Source: Streptomyces sp. CB01635
GTDB lineage: Bacteria; Actinomycetota; Actinomycetes; Streptomycetales; Streptomycetaceae
Direction: 5' to 3'
DNA: 64,000 nucleotides
NCBI RefSeq assembly: GCF_002803065.1
Contig: NZ_NNBL01000040.1
Location: forward strand, 1-64,000
The translations under genes were made by a program, and so were the position numbers. Every line of letters begins with the position of its first letter. Positions within the stretch are counted from its first letter, which is position 1. Shown here in pieces: positions 1 to 7,881 of this stretch. The notes beneath the pieces are model-generated. The model was given only the letters and a program-made list of their open reading frames with translations. It searched no databases and was not told the DNA's origin.

Positions 1-1
1 C

Positions 2-790
2 CCCGCCGGTGGCCGCAGGCGCCCCGGCGGCTGGCCCACGGCCGCGCCCACCGGCGGAGGCACCGGCGGAGGAACCGGTGGGAGCCAGCCCTCCCCCGCG
101 GCGCCAACGCCGCCCCCCGCCCAGCACCAGCCCCAGCCGCAGGCGCCCGCTCAGCCCCCCGCCGCGGCACCGCCCGCCGCCGGTGGGCTCGACCCGCGCA
201 GTCTGTGGCCGAACATCCTCGAAGTGGTCAAGAACAAGCGCCGCTTCACCTGGATCCTGCTCAGCCAGAACGCGCAGGTGACCGGCTTCGACGGCACGAC
301 TCTCCAGCTCGGCTTCCTGAACGCCGGAGCGCGGGACAACTTCGCGAGCAGCGGCAGCGAAGAGGTCCTGCGGACGGCGCTGGCCGAGCAGTTCGGCGTC
401 CACTGGAAGGTCGAGGCGGTCGTCGACCCCTCGGGCGGCAGCGGTGGCGGCCAGGCTCCGCCCCCCGCTCCGGGCGGCGGCTACCCGGGCCAGGGCGGTG
501 GCTACGCGGGCCAGGGCGGCGGTGGTGCCCCCGCGGCACCCACTCCGCCGCGCCCGTCGGCCCCGCAGGCACAGGCCCCGGCCGCGCCGCGCCCCCCGGA
601 CCGGTCCGCTCCGCAGGCCTCCGCCCCCGCGCCGAGACCGGCGGCCCCGGAGCCGCCCCCGGTCTCCATCGAGGACGACATCCCGGCCGACGACGACGCC
701 GACCTCGACGAGTCGGGGGTCCTCTCCGGCCACGACCTGATCGTCCGCGAGCTCGGGGCGACGGTCGTCGAGGAATTCACGAACGAGTAG
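2..790 (+). CDS. dnaX: DNA polymerase III subunit gamma/tau, C-terminal part (5' end outside window)
   Basis: The frame is open from the left edge to the stop at 790, so only the last 262 codons are present and the ATPase and clamp-loader domains lie upstream. A Pro/Ala/Gly/Gln-rich linker fills roughly the first 60 codons. A compact folded domain follows, beginning LDPRSLWPNILEVVKNKRR and running through KVEAVVD; this resembles the conserved tau domain found after the linker in actinobacterial DnaX. A second low-complexity Pro/Gly/Ala segment and an acidic tail (EDDIPADDDADLDESG) end the protein. The subunit forms the clamp-loader scaffold of the replicative polymerase. The assignment rests on this domain pattern and on purD downstream, the order I recall from other Streptomyces. 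No terminator-like hairpin is obvious before purD. Confidence 0.85.
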   Translation, partial: PAGGRRRPGGWPTAAPTGGGTGGGTGGSQPSPAAPTPPPAQHQPQPQAPAQPPAAAPPAAGGLDPRSLWPNILEVVKNKRRFTWILLSQNAQVTGFDGTTLQLGFLNAGARDNFASSGSEEVLRTALAEQFGVHWKVEAVVDPSGGSGGGQAPPPAPGGGYPGQGGGYAGQGGGGAPAAPTPPRPSAPQAQAPAAPRPPDRSAPQASAPAPRPAAPEPPPVSIEDDIPADDDADLDESGVLSGHDLIVRELGATVVEEFTNE

Positions 791-964
791 GCGGCCTCGT
801 AGCGGGGGCCGGACAGCACGGGCCACGCAGCACAGCCACTGCCCGGCTCAGCCCCCCGTAAAGGCCCCGGACCGCCCCCCGGCACCCCGTCCCATGGAGA
901 AACGCACGAACCCCCGCCGCCCCCGCTCTCGGCGGCCCGTACAAGAGCACACCGGCCCGCCGCC

Positions 965-977
965 TATGCTGGCTGGC
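965..977 (+). promoter_or_regulatory. Probable leaderless promoter of purD
   Basis: A TATGCT hexamer at 965-970 lies 7 bases before the GTG start of purD, and no Shine-Dalgarno sequence stands in front of that GTG. This spacing puts the transcription start at or within a base or two of the start codon. No convincing -35 box was seen. Confidence 0.5.
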
Positions 978-2231
978 GTGAAGGTCCTCGTCATCGGCAG
1001 CGGCGCCCGCGAACACGCCCTGTGCCGCTCACTGTCCCTCGACCCCGACGTCACCGCGCTGCACTGCGCGCCCGGCAACGCAGGAATCGCCGAGGTCGCC
1101 GAGCTGCTCCCGGTCGACGCCCTCGACGGCGCTGCCGTGGCCCGGCTGGCGGGTGAGCTGGCCGCGGACCTCGTCGTGGTCGGCCCGGAGGCGCCCCTTG
1201 TCGCAGGGGTCGCCGACGCCGTACGCGCCGCGGGCATCCCCTGCTTCGGTCCCTCCGGGGAAGCCGCACAGCTGGAGGGCTCGAAGGCGTTCGCCAAGGA
1301 TGTGATGGCGGGGGCCGGAGTGCCGACCGCCCGCTCGTACGTCTGCACCACCCCGGCCGAGGTCGACGAGGCGCTCGATGCCTTCGGCGCCCCGTACGTC
1401 GTCAAGGACGACGGCCTCGCTGCCGGCAAGGGCGTCGTCGTGACCGACGACCTCGAGGCCGCCCGCGCGCATGCCAACGCCTGCGACCGCGTCGTCATCG
1501 AGGAGTTCCTCGACGGCCCCGAGGTATCGCTCTTCGCGATCACCGACGGCGTGACCGTCGTCCCGCTCCAGCCCGCGCAGGACTTCAAGCGCGCGCTCGA
1601 CGGCGACGCGGGCCCCAACACCGGTGGCATGGGAGCCTATTCGCCGCTCCCGTGGGCCGACCCGAAGCTCGTCGACGAGGTCATGGAGACGGTCCTCCAG
1701 CCGACGGTCGACGAACTGCGCCGCCGCGGCACGGCCTTCTCCGGCCTGCTGTACGCGGGGCTCGCGATCACCTCGCGCGGCGTGCGGGTCATCGAGTTCA
1801 ACGCCCGGTTCGGCGACCCGGAGACCCAGGTCGTCCTGGCCCGCCTGAAGACCCCGCTCGCCGGCGTCCTCCTCGCCTCGGCCGACGGCACGCTCGCGGA
1901 CCTGCCGCCCCTGCGCTGGAGCGACGAGGCGGCCGTGACCGTCGTCGTGGCCTCCCACAACTACCCGGAAACGCCGCGCACCGGCGACCCCATCACCGGT
2001 CTCGCCGACGTGGCCGCGCAGGACGCGCCCCACGCGTACGTCCTGCACGCCGGGACGAAGCGGGACGGGGGCGCCGTCGTCAGCGCCGGTGGCCGTGTGC
2101 TCTCCGTGACCGCGACGGGCTCGGACCTCACACAGGCCCGCGAGCGCGCGTACGCGGCGGTCTCGCGGATCGGCCTCGACGGCTCGCAGCACCGCACCGA
2201 CATCGCGGCGAAGGCGGCCGCGGAGGCCTGA
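978..2231 (+). CDS. purD: Phosphoribosylamine-glycine ligase (GAR synthetase)
   Basis: PurD catalyses the ATP-dependent joining of glycine to phosphoribosylamine, the second step of de novo purine synthesis, in the cytoplasm. The 417-residue product has normal family length. The N-terminal nucleotide-fold segment VKVLVIGSGAREHAL opens the protein. The ATP-grasp core includes VVKDDGLAAGKGVVV near residue 140 and the family signature GPNTGGMGAYSPLP near 210. RFGDPETQVVL lies near 270 in the catalytic region. The start is placed at GTG 978 because the conserved protein begins there and a -10 hexamer sits 7 bases upstream. An in-frame ATG at 966 would add only four residues and overlaps the -10 box. 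A strong hairpin follows 25 bases after the stop, so the gene is probably monocistronic. Confidence 0.95.
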   Translation: MKVLVIGSGAREHALCRSLSLDPDVTALHCAPGNAGIAEVAELLPVDALDGAAVARLAGELAADLVVVGPEAPLVAGVADAVRAAGIPCFGPSGEAAQLEGSKAFAKDVMAGAGVPTARSYVCTTPAEVDEALDAFGAPYVVKDDGLAAGKGVVVTDDLEAARAHANACDRVVIEEFLDGPEVSLFAITDGVTVVPLQPAQDFKRALDGDAGPNTGGMGAYSPLPWADPKLVDEVMETVLQPTVDELRRRGTAFSGLLYAGLAITSRGVRVIEFNARFGDPETQVVLARLKTPLAGVLLASADGTLADLPPLRWSDEAAVTVVVASHNYPETPRTGDPITGLADVAAQDAPHAYVLHAGTKRDGGAVVSAGGRVLSVTATGSDLTQARERAYAAVSRIGLDGSQHRTDIAAKAAAEA

Positions 2232-2256
2232 CCGCAAGCCTCACCTGCGTGGACCT

Positions 2257-2289
2257 CAGGCCCTTGATCCGAAGCGGATCAGGGGCCTG
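2257..2289 (+). terminator. Hairpin terminator after purD
   Basis: CAGGCCCTTGATCC at 2257-2270 pairs with 2276-2289 around the loop GAAGC. The 14-pair stem has one T-G wobble. It follows the purD stop by 25 bases and has no T-run, as is usual in Streptomyces. Confidence 0.7.
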
Positions 2290-2496
2290 AATGTCATCCA
2301 CCTCTACCCAAAGCCATTCCATCGAGTGACCGCTCGTCCATCCGGCTGACGATGCCTTGAACCCCAACTAGGGTGCGGCGGAAGCGTTCGGGCACTTGGC
2401 CCACCGGCATTGCGATGTCAGTGACGGGTGCCACAGTGGGGGAGTGGACAACGCCATGGGTGCAGGAAACATAAGCAGCAGGGGGTGACATCGGTC

Positions 2497-4362
2497 GTGT
2501 CCGGTATGGGTGCGGAGATGGGCGCGCGGGCCGCGCGCTCCCGGGCTCTCGCGGTGCTGCGCATCCGCGGCAGAGCGCTGGCCGTCGCCCTGCTGCCCGC
2601 GGCCTTCGCGGTCGTGCTGGCCGCGGGCGCCGCCACCGGGCACATGGTCGGCGACGGCTGGCGGACGGTGCGGTGGCTCGTGACGGTCCTCGCCCTGGTC
2701 GTCCTGGCGTGCGCGGCGGGCATCGCCCTCGTGGTGGCCCGCGCCCGCCCGGCGGTCAGCCCGACGGTGCCGATCGCCGAGGAGCGGGCCCCCGATCTCT
2801 ACCGGCTGGTGCGCGATCTCGCCGACCGGCTCGACGTCCCGGCCCCCTCCGCCATAGCGCTCACCCCGGACTGCGACAGCTGGCTGGAGGACCGTACGCA
2901 TCCCGCGCACGGACCGCCCAGACCCAAGGACGACGAGGGCCGGATCCCGCGTGACGCCGACGGCCCGGGCATCCGGGGCGGCGGCGCCGGCAGAGGCCGG
3001 GTGCCGGCCGCGCCCGTCCTGGTCATCGGCTCCCCCTTCCTGTGGTGGATGCGCGTGGGCGAGCTGCGCGCCGTACTCGCCCCGGTCGTCGCCGGTACGG
3101 GGCCGTCGGCGCATCCGGACATAGCGGCCGCGCGCCGCTTCGTGCGGGGCCTGGACGCGGCGGTCGCCGTCGCTGCGGCGCCCGGTCGCGGACCGCTGGG
3201 GCGGGCGGTCCTCGGTTGCGTCGGCTGGGTCGCGCGCCTGCTCCTTCGCAGCTGCCGGGGCCACGCCGGCGAGATGGAGCGCGGGGTCGCCGCGGCCGCC
3301 GCCGAGCGCGCACAGACGGTGGACTACGGCGTGCGGATCGTCGCCCAGGAGCAGGTCGGCCTGGCCTACGCGGGCTGGGACCGGCTCCTCACCCGGGTCG
3401 CACTGCCCGCCTGGCGCATGGGGCGCTGGCCCTCCCGTCTGGACGTGGGCGTCGTCGCCGCCCTCACCGAGCTCTCCCGGCGCGACCGCCTCGCCGAGGG
3501 CTTCGCCTCCCGGCTCGGGGAGCGGCCCGCCTGCGATCTGCTGGAGGAGCCGGGCACGGTGGACGAGGCGGCGTCGCTGCTCGCGGCCCGGCTGTTCCAC
3601 GGAGGCCCCGCCGAGCCGGGCCCCGACTGGGCGCCGGTCGACTGGCAGGAGTATCCGGACGAGGTCGTGGACCGTAAGTGGCGCATGGACGCGGCGCGTC
3701 TCCACCGCGTCCTCGACGCACTGGGCGTACGCAGCTCCGCGGACCCCGCGTCCCCCGACCCGGAGGGCCCGACACTCGCCCGGGTGATGGAGCACCTCGC
3801 AACGGCGACGCGCGCCGGGGACTCCGTAGGGCCCGTGGCCCCCGTAGACCGGGAAGATCCCACCGTCCCCGCCAAGGACCTCACCGCCGCCGCCGACACC
3901 GACGCCACCGTCTCCCCCGACGACGACTCCACCGCCCCCGAGGGCCCCGAGGACCGCGAGGACACCCCCACCGCTCTTCTCGCCGCCGGCCTCAGTGCCG
4001 AGTCGGCCCGCGAGGAGTGTGAGCGCCCGGCCCCGCCCGTGCCCGCCGCCGGACAGGGGCCCGACGGCGCGCTGTGGGACGAAGGCATGCTCCCGCTCTT
4101 CCCGCTCCAACCACCCCGCACGGGACGCGAGTTGGTGGCCGACCACGTCACGGCGATGGTGTGCTGCGCCGCCGTGGACACGGCCGGAGCCGCCCCCGGC
4201 CTCGACTGGCTGGACGGCCCCTCACTCCTGGTCGACGGCGAGCGCGCCAAGGATCTGACCCCGCGGGTCCTGAGCCTCGTGGAAGACGGGGACCCGGAGC
4301 CTCTGCGCGCCTGGCTCACCCGCCTCGGCATCCGCCCCGAGAAGCCGGTCCGACTGGTGTAG
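2497..4362 (+). CDS. Membrane protein with degenerate M48 (HtpX-like) peptidase domain
   Basis: The 621-residue product has two hydrophobic segments near residues 20-50 and 55-80. The region after them reads like the HtpX/M48 peptidase family: ERAPDLYRLVRDLADRLDVP, then VLVIGSPFLWWMRVGELRAVLAP. In active M48 enzymes the last motif continues into the zinc-binding HExxH helix. Here the corresponding stretch is APVVAGTG, so zinc binding and proteolysis are probably lost. The middle of the protein is conserved-looking and helical. A Pro/Asp/Glu-rich linker (about 450-530) precedes a C-terminal domain of about 90 residues. The start is GTG 2497 because GGGGGTGA ends 8 bases upstream; GTG 2485 has no spaced ribosome site. 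The role is unknown. It follows purD after a terminator and precedes a dimethylformamidase-like gene. Confidence 0.75.
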   Translation: MSGMGAEMGARAARSRALAVLRIRGRALAVALLPAAFAVVLAAGAATGHMVGDGWRTVRWLVTVLALVVLACAAGIALVVARARPAVSPTVPIAEERAPDLYRLVRDLADRLDVPAPSAIALTPDCDSWLEDRTHPAHGPPRPKDDEGRIPRDADGPGIRGGGAGRGRVPAAPVLVIGSPFLWWMRVGELRAVLAPVVAGTGPSAHPDIAAARRFVRGLDAAVAVAAAPGRGPLGRAVLGCVGWVARLLLRSCRGHAGEMERGVAAAAAERAQTVDYGVRIVAQEQVGLAYAGWDRLLTRVALPAWRMGRWPSRLDVGVVAALTELSRRDRLAEGFASRLGERPACDLLEEPGTVDEAASLLAARLFHGGPAEPGPDWAPVDWQEYPDEVVDRKWRMDAARLHRVLDALGVRSSADPASPDPEGPTLARVMEHLATATRAGDSVGPVAPVDREDPTVPAKDLTAAADTDATVSPDDDSTAPEGPEDREDTPTALLAAGLSAESAREECERPAPPVPAAGQGPDGALWDEGMLPLFPLQPPRTGRELVADHVTAMVCCAAVDTAGAAPGLDWLDGPSLLVDGERAKDLTPRVLSLVEDGDPEPLRAWLTRLGIRPEKPVRLV

Positions 4363-4564
4363 GCCGCGACGGCAATCGCGGCACACCCGCACCCCGCGCC
4401 TCTCGCATCCGCACCGTCCACCCCCAACCTCCGGAGGCTCACGTTCCGTTCACGTCAATTCGCGACGAACGGTGACGGAGTGCGTGCGTAATGTGATGTG
4501 CTGGGGTCGGTCGCTGACAGACGGAGCGCACGAGGGCTCGGGGGAGCGAGGGAGGGAAGCGGGC

Positions 4565-6106
4565 ATGGGGCCGGAACGGGAGGGGCAGAAGGCCGGGTGG
4601 CCGGAACACGCGCGGTCACCCCGCACCATCCGCCGCTGGGAGTCCGGCGCGCTCGCCCACGCCGTGAGCGACCCCTTCGGCCAGGGCCCCCTGCCGTGGC
4701 TGCGCGGCAGCGAGCACTACTTCGACGACACGGGCCAGGTGGTCCCCTGGTACGTCGACCACGCCCCCCAGCCCGGTGCGAGCACCATCGCGACCAGCAT
4801 CCCCAGCCCCCGCACCGGCGGCCCCCGCATGGCCGACGACGTGCACCGCCAGATCAAGGGCTTCACGTCGACCGGAGCGGCCGCGCCCGGCGAGGCGATC
4901 GACTTCCACATCACGGTGGACCCGCCCCAGCAGTTCAGCGTCGACATCTACCGCATCGGTCACTACGGCGGCGACGGCGCCAGCAAGATCATCACCAGCC
5001 CGCGGCTCTCCGGCATCGTCCAGCCGGCCCCGCTCACCGCGGACCGTACGGTCTCCTGCCACCACTGGTGGCTGTCCTGGCGCCTGCAGATCCCGTCGTT
5101 CTGGAACGTGGGCGCGTACGTGGCCGTCCTCACCACCGTCGACGGCTACCGCTCGCACGTCCCCTTCACGGTCCGCGACAGCCGGCCCGCCGATCTCCTC
5201 CTGCTCCTGCCGGACGTGACCTGGCAGGCGTACAACCTCTATCCGGAGGACGGGCACACGGGCGCGAGCCTCTACCACGCGTGGGACCAGGAGGGGCGGC
5301 TGCTCGGCGAGGGCGACGCCGCGACGACGGTCTCCTTCGACCGCCCGTACGCCGGCGCGGGCCTCCCCCTGCACGTCGGCCACGCCTACGACTTCATCCG
5401 CTGGGCCGAGCGGTACGGCTACGACCTCGCGTACGCCGACGCCCGCGACCTGCACGCGGGCCGCATCGACCCGACCCGCTACCGGGGCCTCGTCTTCCCC
5501 GGCCACGACGAGTACTGGTCGACGCCGATGCGCCGCACCACCGAAGTGGCCCGCGAGCACGGCACGTCACTCGTCTTCCTCTCCGCCAACACCATGTATT
5601 GGCAGGTGGAGTTGGGCCCGTCCCCGTCCGGCGTGCCGGACCGGCTGCTCACCTGCCACAAGCGCAGAGCGCCCGGGAAGTCCGCCCTGTGGCGCGAGAT
5701 CGACCGCCCCGAGCAGCAGCTCATGGGCATCCAGTACGCGGGCCGGGTCCCGGAGCCTCACCCCCTCGTCGTGCGGAACGCCGACCACTGGCTGTGGGAG
5801 GCCACCGGGGCGCACGAGGGCGACGAGATCGACGGCCTGGTCGCGGGCGAGGCCGACCGCTACTTCCCGCGCACCGCGCTGCCCGAGCACGAGGACCGCA
5901 TCCTGCTCGCCCACTCGCCCTACCGCGACAGCGAGCGGGCGCCGCGCCACCAGGAGACGTCCCTGTACCGGGCGCCGTCCGGATCGCTGGTCTTCGCGTC
6001 CGGCACGTTCGCCTGGTCCCCGGCCCTCGACCGCCCCGGCCATGTCGACCCGCGGATCCAGCGCGCGACGGCCAACCTCCTCGACCGGATCTGCAAACGC
6101 GACTGA
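4565..6106 (+). CDS. N,N-dimethylformamidase large-subunit-like protein
   Basis: The 513-residue protein matches the pattern of the C-terminal domain of the N,N-dimethylformamidase beta (large) subunit family. Recognisable stretches are IYRIGHYGGDGASKI, LLLLPDVTWQAYNLYPEDG, VFPGHDEYWS and SANTMYWQVE. In characterised enzymes of this family a mononuclear iron is held by two tyrosines and a glutamate. The tyrosines of HDEYWS and NTMYWQ are the likely equivalents here, but I cannot align them. No small subunit gene is adjacent, so the true substrate may not be dimethylformamide. The start is ATG 4565, preceded by the purine-rich site GAGGGAGGGAAG. Longer in-frame starts lack a site. It ends 113 bases before purC. 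The family call is fairly secure and the activity is unknown. Confidence 0.7.
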   Translation: MGPEREGQKAGWPEHARSPRTIRRWESGALAHAVSDPFGQGPLPWLRGSEHYFDDTGQVVPWYVDHAPQPGASTIATSIPSPRTGGPRMADDVHRQIKGFTSTGAAAPGEAIDFHITVDPPQQFSVDIYRIGHYGGDGASKIITSPRLSGIVQPAPLTADRTVSCHHWWLSWRLQIPSFWNVGAYVAVLTTVDGYRSHVPFTVRDSRPADLLLLLPDVTWQAYNLYPEDGHTGASLYHAWDQEGRLLGEGDAATTVSFDRPYAGAGLPLHVGHAYDFIRWAERYGYDLAYADARDLHAGRIDPTRYRGLVFPGHDEYWSTPMRRTTEVAREHGTSLVFLSANTMYWQVELGPSPSGVPDRLLTCHKRRAPGKSALWREIDRPEQQLMGIQYAGRVPEPHPLVVRNADHWLWEATGAHEGDEIDGLVAGEADRYFPRTALPEHEDRILLAHSPYRDSERAPRHQETSLYRAPSGSLVFASGTFAWSPALDRPGHVDPRIQRATANLLDRICKRD

Positions 6107-6219
6107 CCAGCCGCGCCCCGACCCGTCTCCGCAGCTGCCGCCCGCCGGACCCGTGGCCAAAACTCATCCCCGTATGAGCGAGAATCAGGTGCACTCGTAC
6201 ATATCCACGGGGAGGAACC

Positions 6220-7116
6220 GTGTCCGGATTCGTCGAAAAGCCCGAACCCCAGCAGGTGCCGGGCCTGGTACACCTCCACACCGGCAAGGTGCGGGACCTG
6301 TACCGGAACGAGGCGGGCGACCTCGTGATGGTCGCCTCAGACCGCATGTCCGCCTACGACTGGGTGCTGCCCACCCCCATCCCCGACAAGGGCCGCGTGC
6401 TCACGCAGCTGTCGCTGTGGTGGTTCGACCAGCTCGCCGACCTGGTCCCCAACCACGTCCTGTCGACCGAGCTGCCGCCCGGCGCCCCCGCCGACTGGCA
6501 GGGCCGCACCCTCATCTGCAAGTCGCTGCGCATGGTCCCCGTCGAGTGCGTGGCCCGCGGCTATCTCACGGGCTCGGGCCTCGTCGAGTACAACGACTCG
6601 CGCACGGTCTGCGGCCTCGCGCTGCCCGAGGGCCTGACCGACGGCTCTGAGCTGCCCGCCCCGATCTTCACGCCCGCCACGAAGGCCGAGGTCGGCGAGC
6701 ACGACGAGAACGTGTCGTACGAGGAGGTGGCCCGCCAGGTCGGCGCGGAGACCGCCGCCCAGCTGCGCCAGATGACGCTCGCCGTCTACGGCCGGGCCCG
6801 GGACATCGCGCGGGAGCGCGGCGTGATCCTCGCGGACACCAAGTTCGAGTTCGGCTTCGACGGCGAGGCGCTGATCCTCGGCGACGAGGTCCTCACCCCG
6901 GACTCGTCCCGCTTCTGGCCCGCCGCCGAGTGGGAGCCGGGCCACGCCCAGCCGTCGTTCGACAAGCAGTACGTGCGGAACTGGCTGACGGGCCCCGAGT
7001 CGGGCTGGGACCGCAAGAGCGAGCAGCCGCCGCCGGCGCTTCCGCAGCAGATCGTGGACGCGACGCGCGCCAAGTACATCGAGGCGTACGAGCGCCTGAC
7101 CGGCGTCAGCTGGTAA
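6220..7116 (+). CDS. purC: Phosphoribosylaminoimidazole-succinocarboxamide synthase (SAICAR synthetase)
   Basis: PurC joins aspartate to CAIR using ATP, a late step of IMP synthesis. The 298-residue product carries the family motifs HTGKVRDLY near the N-terminus, VASDRMSAYDW, VPVECVARGYLTGSG near residue 110, and LADTKFEFGF and LTPDSSRFWP near 205-230. The length is normal for the family. The start is GTG 6220 with the ribosome site GGGGAGGA about 5 bases upstream. The gene stands alone, with a perfect 17-pair hairpin 20 bases after the stop. It belongs with purD, purSQL, purF and purM, all in the same orientation within 21 kb. Confidence 0.96.
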   Translation: MSGFVEKPEPQQVPGLVHLHTGKVRDLYRNEAGDLVMVASDRMSAYDWVLPTPIPDKGRVLTQLSLWWFDQLADLVPNHVLSTELPPGAPADWQGRTLICKSLRMVPVECVARGYLTGSGLVEYNDSRTVCGLALPEGLTDGSELPAPIFTPATKAEVGEHDENVSYEEVARQVGAETAAQLRQMTLAVYGRARDIARERGVILADTKFEFGFDGEALILGDEVLTPDSSRFWPAAEWEPGHAQPSFDKQYVRNWLTGPESGWDRKSEQPPPALPQQIVDATRAKYIEAYERLTGVSW

Positions 7117-7136
7117 CCACGGCGCCGCAGATGCGT

Positions 7137-7171
7137 GAAAGCCCCCGGCACCTGAGGTGCCGGGGGCTTTC
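7137..7171. terminator. Bidirectional hairpin terminator between purC and tRNA-Gly
   Basis: GAAAGCCCCCGGCACCT at 7137-7153 pairs perfectly with 7155-7171. It lies just after purC on the plus strand and just after tRNA-Gly on the minus strand. The minus-strand side ends in a short T-rich flank, so it can serve both units. Confidence 0.8.
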
Positions 7172-7176
7172 TGTGG

Positions 7177-7249
7177 AGCGAACGACGAGGTTCGAACTCG
7201 CGACCTCAACCTTGGCAAGGTTGCGCTCTACCAACTGAGCTACGTTCGC
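7177..7249 (-). tRNA. tRNA-Gly (anticodon GCC), copy 1
   Basis: Read on the minus strand the gene folds as a standard cloverleaf. The acceptor is GCGAACG/CGTTCGC, the D-arm is GCTCAGTTGGTAGAGC, the anticodon stem CAACC/GGTTG encloses TTGCCAA, and the T-loop is TTCGAAC. The anticodon GCC reads GGC and GGT glycine codons. CCA is not encoded. The sequence is identical over all 73 bases to the gene at 11090-11162. Confidence 0.96.
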
Positions 7250-7272
7250 ACTGCGCCGTGGCGCGAGAGCAA

Positions 7273-7881
7273 CTATACCCAACCTCGCTCCCGTGCGAGC
7301 CGCACTGCCGAGTGCCGGTTCTCGGCGCCGAGCTTCGAGACGGCGGACGACAGATAGTTCCGTACGGTCCCCTGCGAGAGCGCGGCGCGCTCCGCGATCT
7401 CCGCCACGGGCGCCCCGTCGGCGGCGAATTCGAGCACCTCGGCCTCGCGTGCGGTCAGCGGGGAGTCGCCCGCGGCGATCGCGTCGGCCGCCAACTCCGG
7501 GTCCACATAACGGTTTCCCGCGTGCACGGTCCTGATGATCTCGGCGAGCCGCTGGGCGCTCACGGTCTTCGGCACGAAGGCGCGCACCCCGGCGGACAGG
7601 GCCCGTTTCAGATGTCCCGGCCGCCCGTGACCGGTCACGATCATGACCCGGCACGCGGGCAGTTCACCGCGCAGCGCTGTGGCGACCTTCACACCGTCGG
7701 CGCCCGGCATCTCCAGATCGAGCACGGCCACATCGGGCCGGTGCGCCCGGGCCATGGCGAGCGCCTCGGGCCCGGTGGCGGCCTCGGCGACGACGACCAG
7801 ATCGTCCTCGAGCCCGAGCAGCGCGGCGAGCGCCCCGCGGATGAGGTGCTCGTCATCGGCGAGCAGCACGCGCACGGTCAC
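7273..7881 (-). CDS. LuxR/NarL-family response regulator of the ABC-exporter operon
   Basis: The 202-residue protein has a receiver domain (about residues 1-120) with the acidic pair DD at 9-10, the phospho-acceptor Asp55 in VAVLDLEMPG and the lysine in FVPKT near 105. A NarL/LuxR helix-turn-helix follows at about 138-195 (LTAREAEVLEFAADG, then GTVRNYLSSAVSKLGAENR). It presumably receives phosphate from the kinase encoded by the overlapping upstream gene and controls the exporter genes. The GTG start overlaps the kinase stop by four bases (GTGA), which points to translational coupling. It is the last gene of a four-gene minus-strand operon in the order ATPase, permease, kinase, regulator. The arrangement resembles the DesK/DesR and LnrJK-LnrLMN systems of Bacillus. 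The signal and drug are unknown. Confidence 0.9.
   Translation of the reverse strand: MTVRVLLADDEHLIRGALAALLGLEDDLVVVAEAATGPEALAMARAHRPDVAVLDLEMPGADGVKVATALRGELPACRVMIVTGHGRPGHLKRALSAGVRAFVPKTVSAQRLAEIIRTVHAGNRYVDPELAADAIAAGDSPLTAREAEVLEFAADGAPVAEIAERAALSQGTVRNYLSSAVSKLGAENRHSAVRLARERGWV

Noticed and set aside
894..977. Longer purD start at ATG 894 or 966
   Set aside because: The extra residues are unlike PurD and the -10 box TATGCT would lie inside the coding sequence; GTG 978 matches the conserved N-terminus.
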